A model generated the notes under the pieces. That model did not search any database and had not been told where the DNA came from. It saw only the letters and a list, made by a program, of their open reading frames with translations. The position numbers and the translations under genes were made by a program. Below, one piece after another: positions 45,483 through 53,648 of a stretch of DNA of 64,000 nt (the first letter of the stretch is position 1; each line of letters begins with the position of its first letter). The DNA is from Curvibacter sp. (GTDB lineage Bacteria > Pseudomonadota > Gammaproteobacteria > Burkholderiales > Burkholderiaceae_C), in the NCBI GenBank assembly GCA_004293725.1, contig REAW01000006.1, positions 1 through 64,000 on the forward strand. The letters are read 5' to 3'.

Positions 45483-46897
45483 CAGATACCGCCCCCGCCA
45501 GCCAACCACGCTGGAAGACCGTTTGGGATCGCTTCTACACGTGGATTTCAGCCTGGATAGACCGCGGCCTTCTTGCTATTGTGGGCAAACAGAGCGAGCA
45601 AGACGGTGACTTTGATGCCAATGCAGATTGGGCTATCGCGGAACAAACGCCGAAGGGCGCACGCCTCGTAATCTGGCTCAGCGTGGCGTCCTTTTTCATC
45701 TTGTTGCTGTGGTCGGCATTTGCAGTACTTGATGAGGTCACCCGGGGTGAGGGCAAGGTCATACCCTCACGCCAGATTCAGATTTTGCAAAGTATGGACG
45801 GCGGCATCATCTCCGAAATTTTGGCGCGCGAGGGCCAAACAGTGAAGGCCGGCGATTTGCTGCTGAAAGTAGACCCGACGCGCATGGTGTCTTCGTTGCG
45901 GGAAAACCAGTCGCAATACCTTGCCCTGCTGGCAAAAGCGGCGCGTTTACGGGCCTTGGCGGAGGGCTCACGCTTTGTACCACCGGCAGAAGTGGCTAAA
46001 CAAGCACCCGAAATTGTGGAACAGGAGCGCACCCTGTATGAGTCCCGCCGTGCGGAACTGGACGCCACGATTGGCGTGGCCCGGCAACAAAGCAGCCAGC
46101 GCTCGCAGGAATTGATATCGATGCGCGCTCGACGCGAACAAGCAGCACAAAGCTACACACTCACGGCCCGCGAACTGGATATGACCCGACCGCTGGTACG
46201 CACTGGCGCGGTATCCGATGTAGAACTTTTGCGCCTGGAGCGTGAAGTCGCCCGCTACCGGGGTGAACGCGATAGCGCCAACGCCGACATCCCGAGAATA
46301 GAGTCGGCCGTGGCGGAGGCGAATCGCAAGATACAAGAGCTTGATCTGACATTTCGCAACGTCGCTCGCTCAGAACTGAGCGAGGTGAACGCCAAACTAA
46401 GCACATTGTCCGAAGGCAGCACGGCCTTGGAAGACCGGGTAAAACAAACCGAAATACGCTCGCCCGTCAATGGCACCGTCAAGCAGCTCAAGGTCAACAC
46501 GGTGGGCGGAGTCGTTCAACCTGGCAAAGACGTCATTGAACTGGTTCCATCCGACGATGCATTGTTGCTGGAAGCCAAGGTACTCCCGCGCGATATCGCC
46601 TTTCTTCGGCCCGGCCAAAAAGCCCTGGTGAAGTTCACCGCTTACGATTTCGCTGTGTATGGAGGTCTGGAAGCCACACTTGAACAGATTGGCGCCGACA
46701 GCGTAGTCGATGATAAAGGCAATGCCTACTTTGTGGTTCGTGTGCGCACTCTGTCTAACACTATTGGCCACCAGAAATTGCCGATCATCCCCGGCATGGT
46801 GGCGGAGGTAGACATCCTGACTGGCAAAAAAACCGTTCTCTCCTATTTGCTCAAACCCATATTGCGCGCCAAAGCAAAGGCAATGACAGAAAGATGA
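45479..46897 (+). CDS. lapC: Type I secretion membrane fusion protein (LapC/HlyD family)
   Basis: This 472-residue protein has one N-terminal membrane segment at about 62-84 (ARLVIWLSVASFFILLLWSAF). A periplasmic part follows with a barrel-sandwich/lipoyl motif (QILQSMDGGIISEILAREGQTVKAGDLLLKVD in pieces), a long coiled coil (about 140-320) and the HlyD signature region SPVNGTVKQLKVNTVGGVV. It bridges the LapB-like ATPase and the TolC-like channel. It overlaps both neighbours by 4 bases, giving tight translational coupling. Confidence 0.93.
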   Translation: MTDTAPASQPRWKTVWDRFYTWISAWIDRGLLAIVGKQSEQDGDFDANADWAIAEQTPKGARLVIWLSVASFFILLLWSAFAVLDEVTRGEGKVIPSRQIQILQSMDGGIISEILAREGQTVKAGDLLLKVDPTRMVSSLRENQSQYLALLAKAARLRALAEGSRFVPPAEVAKQAPEIVEQERTLYESRRAELDATIGVARQQSSQRSQELISMRARREQAAQSYTLTARELDMTRPLVRTGAVSDVELLRLEREVARYRGERDSANADIPRIESAVAEANRKIQELDLTFRNVARSELSEVNAKLSTLSEGSTALEDRVKQTEIRSPVNGTVKQLKVNTVGGVVQPGKDVIELVPSDDALLLEAKVLPRDIAFLRPGQKALVKFTAYDFAVYGGLEATLEQIGADSVVDDKGNAYFVVRVRTLSNTIGHQKLPIIPGMVAEVDILTGKKTVLSYLLKPILRAKAKAMTER

Positions 46898-47523
46898 ATG
46901 GCCCAACCCATGGGCTGTACATCAGCCAAGATGCGGGACTGCTAACGCATTGGAATCAAGCGCTTGGCGAAGCCCCCGTTTATCGAGGGTTGGATGCCTT
47001 GGACCTGACCCAGATTCGCTTGCCGTGCCTTCTGTGGGTAGACCTGGCGACACCCCAATTGCCCCCTTGGAAGGATGCTGATTGGACGCCACAATTCAGC
47101 TATCCACTGTTGCGCGTTATCGCCACCAGCTCTAATCCGAAGGATGCCGAAGCCGTTGCAGCATTAGACGCCGGTTGTGCTGGCTACTGCCACGCCTATG
47201 CAGAAGCCGCCACATTGCGGCAAGTTGCGCAAGTAGTGCAGTCCGGCCACGTGTGGATTGGCGCAGCTCTGATGCAAAAGCTCATCCACACCGCACAACA
47301 AGCCGTCACGGCAACGCCAAGCGAAGGGCTTTGGAGTGACAAGCTGACCTCCAGAGAATGCCAAGTCGCCCGGCTTGTTGCCAAAGGAAGTACCAACCAG
47401 GAAATCGCTGGGCAATGCGATATCTCGGAACGAACGGTCAAAGCCCACCTGAGTGCAATCTTCGGGAAGCTAGGCGTCACAGACCGCCTGCAGTTGGCCC
47501 TCAAAGTGCATGGAATCCGGTAA
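46894..47523 (+). CDS. LuxR-type transcriptional regulator with degenerate receiver-like domain
   Basis: This 209-residue protein has a C-terminal LuxR helix-turn-helix (about 148-205: LTSRECQVARLVAKGSTNQE, then ISERTVKAHLSAIFGKLGV). The N-terminal 130 residues have the length and alternating pattern of a response-regulator receiver (LLWVDLA, LLRVIATSS, AGCAGYCHAYAE), but the usual acidic pocket and Lys are not clear, so it may work without phosphorylation. It overlaps lapC by 4 bases and directly precedes the adhesin gene, which it most likely controls. No partner histidine kinase is nearby. Confidence 0.88.
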   Translation: MNGPTHGLYISQDAGLLTHWNQALGEAPVYRGLDALDLTQIRLPCLLWVDLATPQLPPWKDADWTPQFSYPLLRVIATSSNPKDAEAVAALDAGCAGYCHAYAEAATLRQVAQVVQSGHVWIGAALMQKLIHTAQQAVTATPSEGLWSDKLTSRECQVARLVAKGSTNQEIAGQCDISERTVKAHLSAIFGKLGVTDRLQLALKVHGIR

Positions 47524-47616
47524 AAGCTCACAAAACCTGTACCTAAGGACAATAGGCAGCGACCCAACAGAGCCCTACAGTCAGCAAATCTCAATTCGCT
47601 GAATTCTGGAGTTTGT

Positions 47617-48588
47617 ATGGCTGCCAATCAAGTTACCGCCCAAGCACGAGGCGTTGTTGTAATCCTGCAAGGCAATGCATGGATCCTCAATGCTGATGGC
47701 AGCCGCCGCGTTCTGCGCCTCGGTGACGAGGTGCAAGAAGGCCAAGTGGTGGTAACAGACAATGGCACGCGCCTGGAACTGGCCTTGCCAAACGGGCAAC
47801 CTCTGGCTGTTGCTTCGGGGCGAGAGCTGTTGATTGACGCAAATTTGCTGGGCTCAGCCCCCACGGACCCCACCGAGGCAGCCTTGAAAGACCTCAATAG
47901 CGGCGCCGAAGCGGTGGCACGCGCATTGGCCACAGGAGATGGGGATTTGTCAGCCGAGCTGGAGGCGACTGCAGCAGGACTGGGTGGCGGCGAGGGCGGG
48001 GACTCACATGGATTTGTCCGGCTATTAAGGATCAGCGAGAGCTTAAATTCTCTGGGCATCGACCGCGCGAACCAATCGCTCCAAGAAGAGTTGATATTCC
48101 CAAGGGGCGTTGATAACAGCTCCGACGCCATTGGCACTGACAACCCCGGCGTGGACGCCGACACCACCGCCAGCGTCGTCATCAGCGACGCCACCGATGT
48201 GGCCGAGGCCGATGGCAATTTCTTGCAGTACAGCGTCTACAGCGTCAGCCTCTCCAACCCCGTGGCGGCCAACACCACCGTGACCCTGAGTCTGGGTGGC
48301 GGCGCCACCAGCGGTGTGGACTACAACAACCTACAGTTCTCCACCGACAACGGCACCACCTGGACTGCCGTCCCCGCAAGCAACCAGATCACCCTGCCGG
48401 CCACCGGCAGCGCCGTGCAGGTGCGCGTGGCCGTCATCGATGACGCCCTCACCGAGTCCTCCGAGTCCGTCATCCTGGGCGCAGGCAGCTCCTCCAACCC
48501 CCTGGTCTCCACCGGCGACACCGGCACCGGCTCCATCTTGGAGACACCAACGCAGTCGATGAAGACGGAGTCACGACACTTACCGTGA
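47617..48588 (+). CDS. LapA-like adhesin, N-terminal part (gene broken by frameshift)
   Basis: This is the first part, 323 residues in frame, of a large surface adhesin. Residues 1-125 match the LapA-type retention module (VTAQARGVVVILQGNAW, VVVTDNGTRLELALPNG), which plugs the TolC-like pore. ATAAG at 117-121 is a dialanine LapG cleavage site (TAAG). One Calx-beta/Ig-like repeat follows at about 175-305 (VVISDATDVAEADG to DTGTGSIL). The frame then shifts at about 48,538-48,541 and the last 16 residues are out-of-frame. The rest of the protein continues in another frame to 50,765. TCTGGAG lies before the ATG. The repeat is markedly richer in C-ending codons than the flanks. Confidence 0.85.
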   Translation: MAANQVTAQARGVVVILQGNAWILNADGSRRVLRLGDEVQEGQVVVTDNGTRLELALPNGQPLAVASGRELLIDANLLGSAPTDPTEAALKDLNSGAEAVARALATGDGDLSAELEATAAGLGGGEGGDSHGFVRLLRISESLNSLGIDRANQSLQEELIFPRGVDNSSDAIGTDNPGVDADTTASVVISDATDVAEADGNFLQYSVYSVSLSNPVAANTTVTLSLGGGATSGVDYNNLQFSTDNGTTWTAVPASNQITLPATGSAVQVRVAVIDDALTESSESVILGAGSSSNPLVSTGDTGTGSILETPTQSMKTESRHLP

Positions 48589-50765
48589 GTGCAACCAGCG
48601 GAGTCATTGCCAGTGATAACAATGCTGCCAGCAGAGATACCGATCCCGATGGTGACACGCTGATAGTGACTGCCGTACGCACAGGGGCAGAGGCAGCAGG
48701 CGCAGGCACTGTTGGCGCCATTGGCAGCGGTTTGTTGGGTACTTACGGAACTCTTACCTTACAAGCCAACGGCAGCTACACCTATGTATTGAATAACGCA
48801 AGCTCGGCGGTTCAGAACCTAGCAGCCGGACAGGTTGTGCAAGACATCTTCACCTACACCATTAGTGATGGCAGCGGCCGAAGCGATCAAGCCGCCTTGA
48901 CCATCAACGTCACAGGCGCCCAAGACCTGACTGCGCCGCCCCCCAGCACTACCCCGCTCACGGGAACAGCAACCGGCCTGAACGGGGAATACTACGGCTA
49001 CAACGGAATAGCAGGCGCAGCCACCCGGCAACACAGCGACGACGGCACCGCCACTTTTGGCGCGCACGGCGAAGCAGGCAATCTGAACTCTGTAGAGGAC
49101 TTGTACCAAATAATCAATGGGAGAAACGTTGCCGGCGGCGGCACCAGTATTGTCGGAACTGCTGCGACAGCAGCCAGCAACGTGGCCGATGTCTCCTTCA
49201 AGGCACGGAGCATTGACTATGGATTCAATCCCACCGTCAATTCTTCGCTAGGATCGAACCAGTCAGTAGCCGCTGGCAATGTGCTTTTGGCGGGAGACAA
49301 CAATGCGACTTCCACGACACGCGCACTGAGCAACTTCTTGGACCAAGACATGGAAACAGCGGTTGTACAAACTGGGGCGTCCAACTCCAATGGCACCACA
49401 GGTCTAGGGCAAACAACCGATGTGGCACTCCGTCTTTCAGGAAAAATATATACCCAACCAGGCTCCTACGATTTCCGAGTCACAGCGGACGATGGATTCC
49501 GCTTTCGGGTGGCCGGGCAGACTTTGCTGGAATATGACGGCAACCAGGGACCGACCACCCGCATCTTCAACAATGTGCAACTGGGCAATCTGCAAGGCGG
49601 ACTACAAGACATTGAACTGCTGTACTGGGAACAAGGTGGCAATGCACGCCTACGGATTGAATACAAATCCAGCAGCTCCGGGACATGGCAAATCATGGGC
49701 GGCTCCAACACCGCTATGTTTACCAACGAAAACGCACCGACCATTTCCAATCCGTCCATTCAAGACTTGGTCTATGACGGTGGAACCGGGCTATGGCAAA
49801 TGCGGACTGGCTCTCGCCTGGACGGTGACGCTGGAAACAACACCATTACGGGCGGCTCAGGACGTGACTACTTAACCGGCGGTGAGGGCTCTGACAACTT
49901 AACGGGAAACGCTGGAGCGGACACTTTGGAGGGTGGATCCGGTAACGACACGCTATTGGGCGGAGAAGGTAGCGACTGGTTGATCGGCGGCACAGGCACT
50001 GACACCTTGGTGGGCGGGGTAGGCGACGACTTTTACCGTCTGACAGACACACTGGACACTATTTCCGAAGCATCCAATGAAGGTTTCGACACGGTGCAGC
50101 TGGACACGGCGTATGTGACTGGCAATGCGAACACCGCATACACCTTGGGGGCGAATCTTGAAAACCTCACTGCCTTTGATGGTGCAGCCATTGACCTCAC
50201 CGGGAACGACACCGCAAACCGCCTGGAAGGCAATAGCTCGGCTAACACCATTTCCGCCGGCGCTGGCAATGACTACATTCTGGGTGGTGGTGGCAACGAC
50301 AATTTGACTGGTGGCTCTGGGTCTGACACGTTTGCCTGGAGGTTTGCCGACAGTGGAACTGTGGGCAATCCCGCAACCGACCGGATTACCGATTTCAGCT
50401 ACGGTGTCGGCTACAGCAATGTCGACAATGGTTCTGGAGCACCCTCCGGTGGAGGGGATGTCTTGGATCTTCGGGATCTTCTGCAAGGGGAGCGCACCAC
50501 TTCCAGCAACGCTGGCAGTGGTGTAGGGAGCGTCACCATCGACAACCTGCTGAACTTCATCGATGTCAATGTGTCAGGCAGCGATACCACGCTGCGTATC
50601 AGCAAAGCCGGGGGCTTCACGGGTGGCACCTATGCAGCAGGGGCTGAAGACCAGCGCATCGTCATTGAGGGAGTCAACTTGTACTCGGCAACGGGGGTCG
50701 CATCCGGGAACGAGGCTCTGCTGCTTCAAACTCTGATTAAAAACGGAACCTTGGTCATTGACTAA
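48540..50765 (+). CDS. LapA-like adhesin, C-terminal part (VCBS, PA14, RTX repeats, type I secretion signal)
   Basis: Reading continues in a different frame from about 48,540 (GDTNAVDEDGVTTLTVSATSG); the first ATG in this frame is at 48,585, giving 726 residues. In order there is a VCBS/cadherin-like domain (to about residue 110: DPDGDTLIVTAV, YTYVLNNAS, FTYTISDGSG), a PA14-like domain (about 130-380: GLNGEYYGYNG, YDFRVTADDGFRFRV), RTX calcium-binding nonapeptides (about 415-490 and 560-590: GGSGNDTLLGGEGSDWLIGG), and a C-terminal type I secretion region (VLDLRDLL, TLRISKAGG, ending LIKNGTLVID). Alone it lacks the retention module. It converges with lapD. Confidence 0.85.
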   Translation, partial: GDTNAVDEDGVTTLTVSATSGVIASDNNAASRDTDPDGDTLIVTAVRTGAEAAGAGTVGAIGSGLLGTYGTLTLQANGSYTYVLNNASSAVQNLAAGQVVQDIFTYTISDGSGRSDQAALTINVTGAQDLTAPPPSTTPLTGTATGLNGEYYGYNGIAGAATRQHSDDGTATFGAHGEAGNLNSVEDLYQIINGRNVAGGGTSIVGTAATAASNVADVSFKARSIDYGFNPTVNSSLGSNQSVAAGNVLLAGDNNATSTTRALSNFLDQDMETAVVQTGASNSNGTTGLGQTTDVALRLSGKIYTQPGSYDFRVTADDGFRFRVAGQTLLEYDGNQGPTTRIFNNVQLGNLQGGLQDIELLYWEQGGNARLRIEYKSSSSGTWQIMGGSNTAMFTNENAPTISNPSIQDLVYDGGTGLWQMRTGSRLDGDAGNNTITGGSGRDYLTGGEGSDNLTGNAGADTLEGGSGNDTLLGGEGSDWLIGGTGTDTLVGGVGDDFYRLTDTLDTISEASNEGFDTVQLDTAYVTGNANTAYTLGANLENLTAFDGAAIDLTGNDTANRLEGNSSANTISAGAGNDYILGGGGNDNLTGGSGSDTFAWRFADSGTVGNPATDRITDFSYGVGYSNVDNGSGAPSGGGDVLDLRDLLQGERTTSSNAGSGVGSVTIDNLLNFIDVNVSGSDTTLRISKAGGFTGGTYAAGAEDQRIVIEGVNLYSATGVASGNEALLLQTLIKNGTLVID

Positions 50766-50775
50766 TGCAGTAGCT

Positions 50776-50802
50776 AGGTGGCGGGCTAGCTGCCTGCCAC
50801 CT
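50776..50802. terminator. Hairpin between convergent adhesin and lapD genes
   Basis: The perfect 7-base arms AGGTGGC and GCCACCT surround a 13-base loop just after the adhesin stop and overlap the end of the LapD-like gene. There is no T-run, so terminator activity is uncertain. Confidence 0.35.
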
Positions 50803-52711
50803 CCTGCACACCAGGACCTGTCGCTCCGTCAAAACCCAAGCTTATCAATGCAGACAGCTCTGCATTGGTAGCCACTCCCTCCGCCAACACTTGCAGGCCA
50901 ATGTTGTGCGCAATGCTGCACAGCCCCTTGAGAAACGCCGCGTTCCCGACATTGGTATCTACGCCCCGTACAAAACTAGCATCGACTTTGAGGTAGTCCA
51001 GCCCCAATTCGTGCAACATGCCAATTTGGCTGAAATGGTGTCCGTAATGTTCTAGGCCGGTACGGCAGCCGCGGCTCTTGAGCTCTGTGCAAAGCACCTT
51101 GAAAGCCGATAGGTGCTGCAAGGCACCTGCCTCTGACACTTCCAGCCACAAGCGAGATGCCACATCTTTATGGGCATCTATGAGGGCAAGCAACCGCACT
51201 CTAAACTGAAGATCCTGCAAAGAACTGGCAGAAAGATTGATCGCCAGCCCGTTCCATTGCGTTTGTGCACGAAGCTCATTCAGACCAAGTTGAACCGCCG
51301 CCAGATCCAGAGCCGGCGTCAGCTTCAAACGTTCAGCCACCGGCAGAAACCTGCCGGCAGGGAGCCATTCGCCTTTCTCATCAAACATTAACCGCAACGG
51401 ACACTCGCGGTGTGACAAGCCACCCACTGAATTCACGACTGGAAAAGAAATCAGCCGAACCCAACCGTGCTGCAAGGCGCGCAAAATCATCACCGACCAT
51501 TGATCGGCAGTGCGCGGCAACTCATCGACGGTGTCTTGCACCGCTTCTCTCACACCATCGGCCTGCTCCGCTTCCACAGCGGCCAATGCCAAATCTACAC
51601 GTGCCAATAAAGCACCCATATCCTCGCCTTGGATAAAGTGACCGACGCCCAGCCAAGCACTGGCCTGACCGTTCACAAAGGGCGCGGATACCAGTACCAA
51701 TTGCTGCAGAAGCCGCTGCGCAACAGCCAAACATGTGCGCTCCGCGGGCAACAACACGGCGAAGTCAGCCCCATTGAGCCGCGCTCCAACACCATGAGGC
51801 ACGCTGCCAGCACATTCGGCAATCGCATTGCCAGCGGTTTTCAGAAAATCGTCGGTTGCGGCGCGCCCCAACCTTCGATTGATGTCCGCCAAATTGGCCA
51901 GCCGCACCAACACCAGCGTGCCCCCCACAGAATCTTCGGCATCAATACTCTGGCGCAAACGGGCCATGAAATGGGTGCGATTGGCCAATCCCGTCAACAG
52001 ATCGTAATTCGCTTCTTGCCGCACCACTTCCAAGCGCGAGGCCTCCTCCTCGAACATCGCCTTCAAGCGCCCTACCGTGGCATTCATGGCAATGGCAAGT
52101 TGCTTGAGTTCGGGCACTTTAGGCTCTTCCACGGTGACAAACCTGCGCTGGGTGATGGCCTTGGCCTGTTCTATCACCGTACTTAGGGGCTTGCGAATAC
52201 GGCTCAACACCAAAGAGCCCAGCAGCCCCCCCACAATCCCAGCCAAACTCATGGCCAGCGCCATTTCGTAGGCGCTCTTCCAGAGCGCACCGTAGGCAAA
52301 TCGGCTGTGGCTCACCAAGGTTACCGTGCCAAACTGCTTCCACCCACTGTTGATCTGGGCCTTTCCTGGTGAAGCTGTAATCGGCAGCATTCGGGTAAAC
52401 CAAGCTGGAGTTGCGTCATCCTTGGCGTCGCTCACCCGTTCCGCGATGATTTTTCCGGTCGGGTCCGATATCCGGATCAACTCGTAGTGCCCTCCGTCAA
52501 ACAAGGACGCCACCACCAAATCCGCCATCACCGCATCCGGATTTCCCTGGCTCAACGACAACGCCAAAGCCGTTGCGTTGTCCGTATTTTTGATGGCCAG
52601 TTGCGATTCCAAATAACCACGCGCACTGAGCAAGGATGCCAGCAAACTGCCACCCAAAGCCAACAACATGCTGGCCACAATGGCCAACCACAACTGACGG
52701 TACATCGACAT
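50786..52711 (-). CDS. lapD: LapD-like c-di-GMP receptor (HAMP, degenerate GGDEF and EAL)
   Basis: This 641-residue inner membrane protein has TM1 at about 7-29 and a periplasmic domain at about 30-145 with Trp124 (SGWKQF) where LapD proteins have their LapG-binding tryptophan. TM2 at about 150-170 is followed by a HAMP linker to 225, a GGDEF domain with NGADF (313-317) instead of GGDEF, and an EAL domain without the EAL motif and with altered AEGVA. Both catalytic sites look inactive, as expected for a receptor. When c-di-GMP is bound it should hold LapG and keep the adhesin on the surface. It follows lapG by 23 bases. Confidence 0.92.
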   Translation of the reverse strand: MSMYRQLWLAIVASMLLALGGSLLASLLSARGYLESQLAIKNTDNATALALSLSQGNPDAVMADLVVASLFDGGHYELIRISDPTGKIIAERVSDAKDDATPAWFTRMLPITASPGKAQINSGWKQFGTVTLVSHSRFAYGALWKSAYEMALAMSLAGIVGGLLGSLVLSRIRKPLSTVIEQAKAITQRRFVTVEEPKVPELKQLAIAMNATVGRLKAMFEEEASRLEVVRQEANYDLLTGLANRTHFMARLRQSIDAEDSVGGTLVLVRLANLADINRRLGRAATDDFLKTAGNAIAECAGSVPHGVGARLNGADFAVLLPAERTCLAVAQRLLQQLVLVSAPFVNGQASAWLGVGHFIQGEDMGALLARVDLALAAVEAEQADGVREAVQDTVDELPRTADQWSVMILRALQHGWVRLISFPVVNSVGGLSHRECPLRLMFDEKGEWLPAGRFLPVAERLKLTPALDLAAVQLGLNELRAQTQWNGLAINLSASSLQDLQFRVRLLALIDAHKDVASRLWLEVSEAGALQHLSAFKVLCTELKSRGCRTGLEHYGHHFSQIGMLHELGLDYLKVDASFVRGVDTNVGNAAFLKGLCSIAHNIGLQVLAEGVATNAELSALISLGFDGATGPGVQEVAGS

Positions 52712-52734
52712 TGAAAACTCCTGTCCCTAACGAC

Positions 52735-53442
52735 TTATTCAAAACCTTCTGCTTTGGCACGCCGCAGCAGGTCCTCCCACCGCGACAAACGCCCTGTGCC
52801 CCCTACCGCCGCAGACTCTCCCCCTGCAATTCCGGCAAACACTCCAGCGCTGTTAAAGCTGAACACTGGGGCGAGATCCGGCCTGCGTGACGCTGGCCGA
52901 ATATCAGGAATCAGGTTGTCCATGATCAAAGGCTCCGCGTCGGGCTGGGCGTAGTACGCCAACACCATGTGGGCCTGCGTCGGTGCACCATCCGCACTGC
53001 CGGTTTTGGCACGCACATAAATCAGGCGCAACTTCTCAGACGCAACACCGGTTTGCAGCAGTGTGAAGTATTTGGCAATTGCAAAATCCTCACAGTCACC
53101 CGCTCCACGCCCCAGCGACTCCATGGGCGTTGCCCAGTAATCCGGCTGGGACCATACAACCACATCGTCTGCGAACTGCAGCTGCTGGTTGAAGAAGGCA
53201 TTTACCCGCTTGATCCGCTCCGTTTCTGTCGCTGCACCGCCCGCCTGAATCAGAGCGCGCCAAGCATGAAACTTGGTTGTGGGAACATTGCCCCATCGCT
53301 GGGTCAGATTCGCAAGCAAGCGGTCAAAATCAGCCGCACCTTCAACGCGTCCTGCCGCCAACACCATCCACAACATGCAGCAAACCAAGGCCCATGCACC
53401 CAGCGGCCTTCGGAGGGGTGCATACGACTCAGGTCTGCTCAT
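52735..53442 (-). CDS. lapG: LapG-like periplasmic cysteine protease
   Basis: This 235-residue transglutaminase-like (DUF920) protease has an N-terminal signal/anchor segment (about 13-31, ALVCCMLWMVLAAG). The catalytic triad is visible: Cys117 in GAGDCEDF, His158 in QAHMVLAYY and Asp175 in IMDNL. It cleaves the TAAG site in the adhesin's retention module, freeing the adhesin from the pore when LapD releases it. The start was placed at MSRPESY; an ATG 24 codons upstream would lengthen the cytoplasmic end. It is divergent from the TolC-like gene. Confidence 0.92.
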   Translation of the reverse strand: MSRPESYAPLRRPLGAWALVCCMLWMVLAAGRVEGAADFDRLLANLTQRWGNVPTTKFHAWRALIQAGGAATETERIKRVNAFFNQQLQFADDVVVWSQPDYWATPMESLGRGAGDCEDFAIAKYFTLLQTGVASEKLRLIYVRAKTGSADGAPTQAHMVLAYYAQPDAEPLIMDNLIPDIRPASRRPDLAPVFSFNSAGVFAGIAGGESAAVGGTGRLSRWEDLLRRAKAEGFE

Positions 53443-53648
53443 AGGCCCGATGACTTTGCACAAAATATGGAAAAACGTGAAATTCATCGCTTTTACGTTG
53501 AGTTTTCCATTCAAGGGCAGAATGCTTCAGGTGCCAAAAATGGCCGTGCGCCCCGATAATTGCAGGGCTTGCGCTAGGTTACCCACGAGCATAGCGCACC
53601 TCTAGACAGTCGGGCAGAACATGCCTGAAACAGAAGAAGCCCATACCC

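Noticed and set aside
48530-48560. Programmed ribosomal frameshift joining the two adhesin parts
   Set aside because: No slippery heptamer or following structure is visible, and the joint looks like a deletion with lost repeat DNA.
49830-50330. Regular DNA repeats resembling a CRISPR array
   Set aside because: The periodicity comes from RTX nonapeptide codons in the adhesin; there are no identical repeats with unique spacers.
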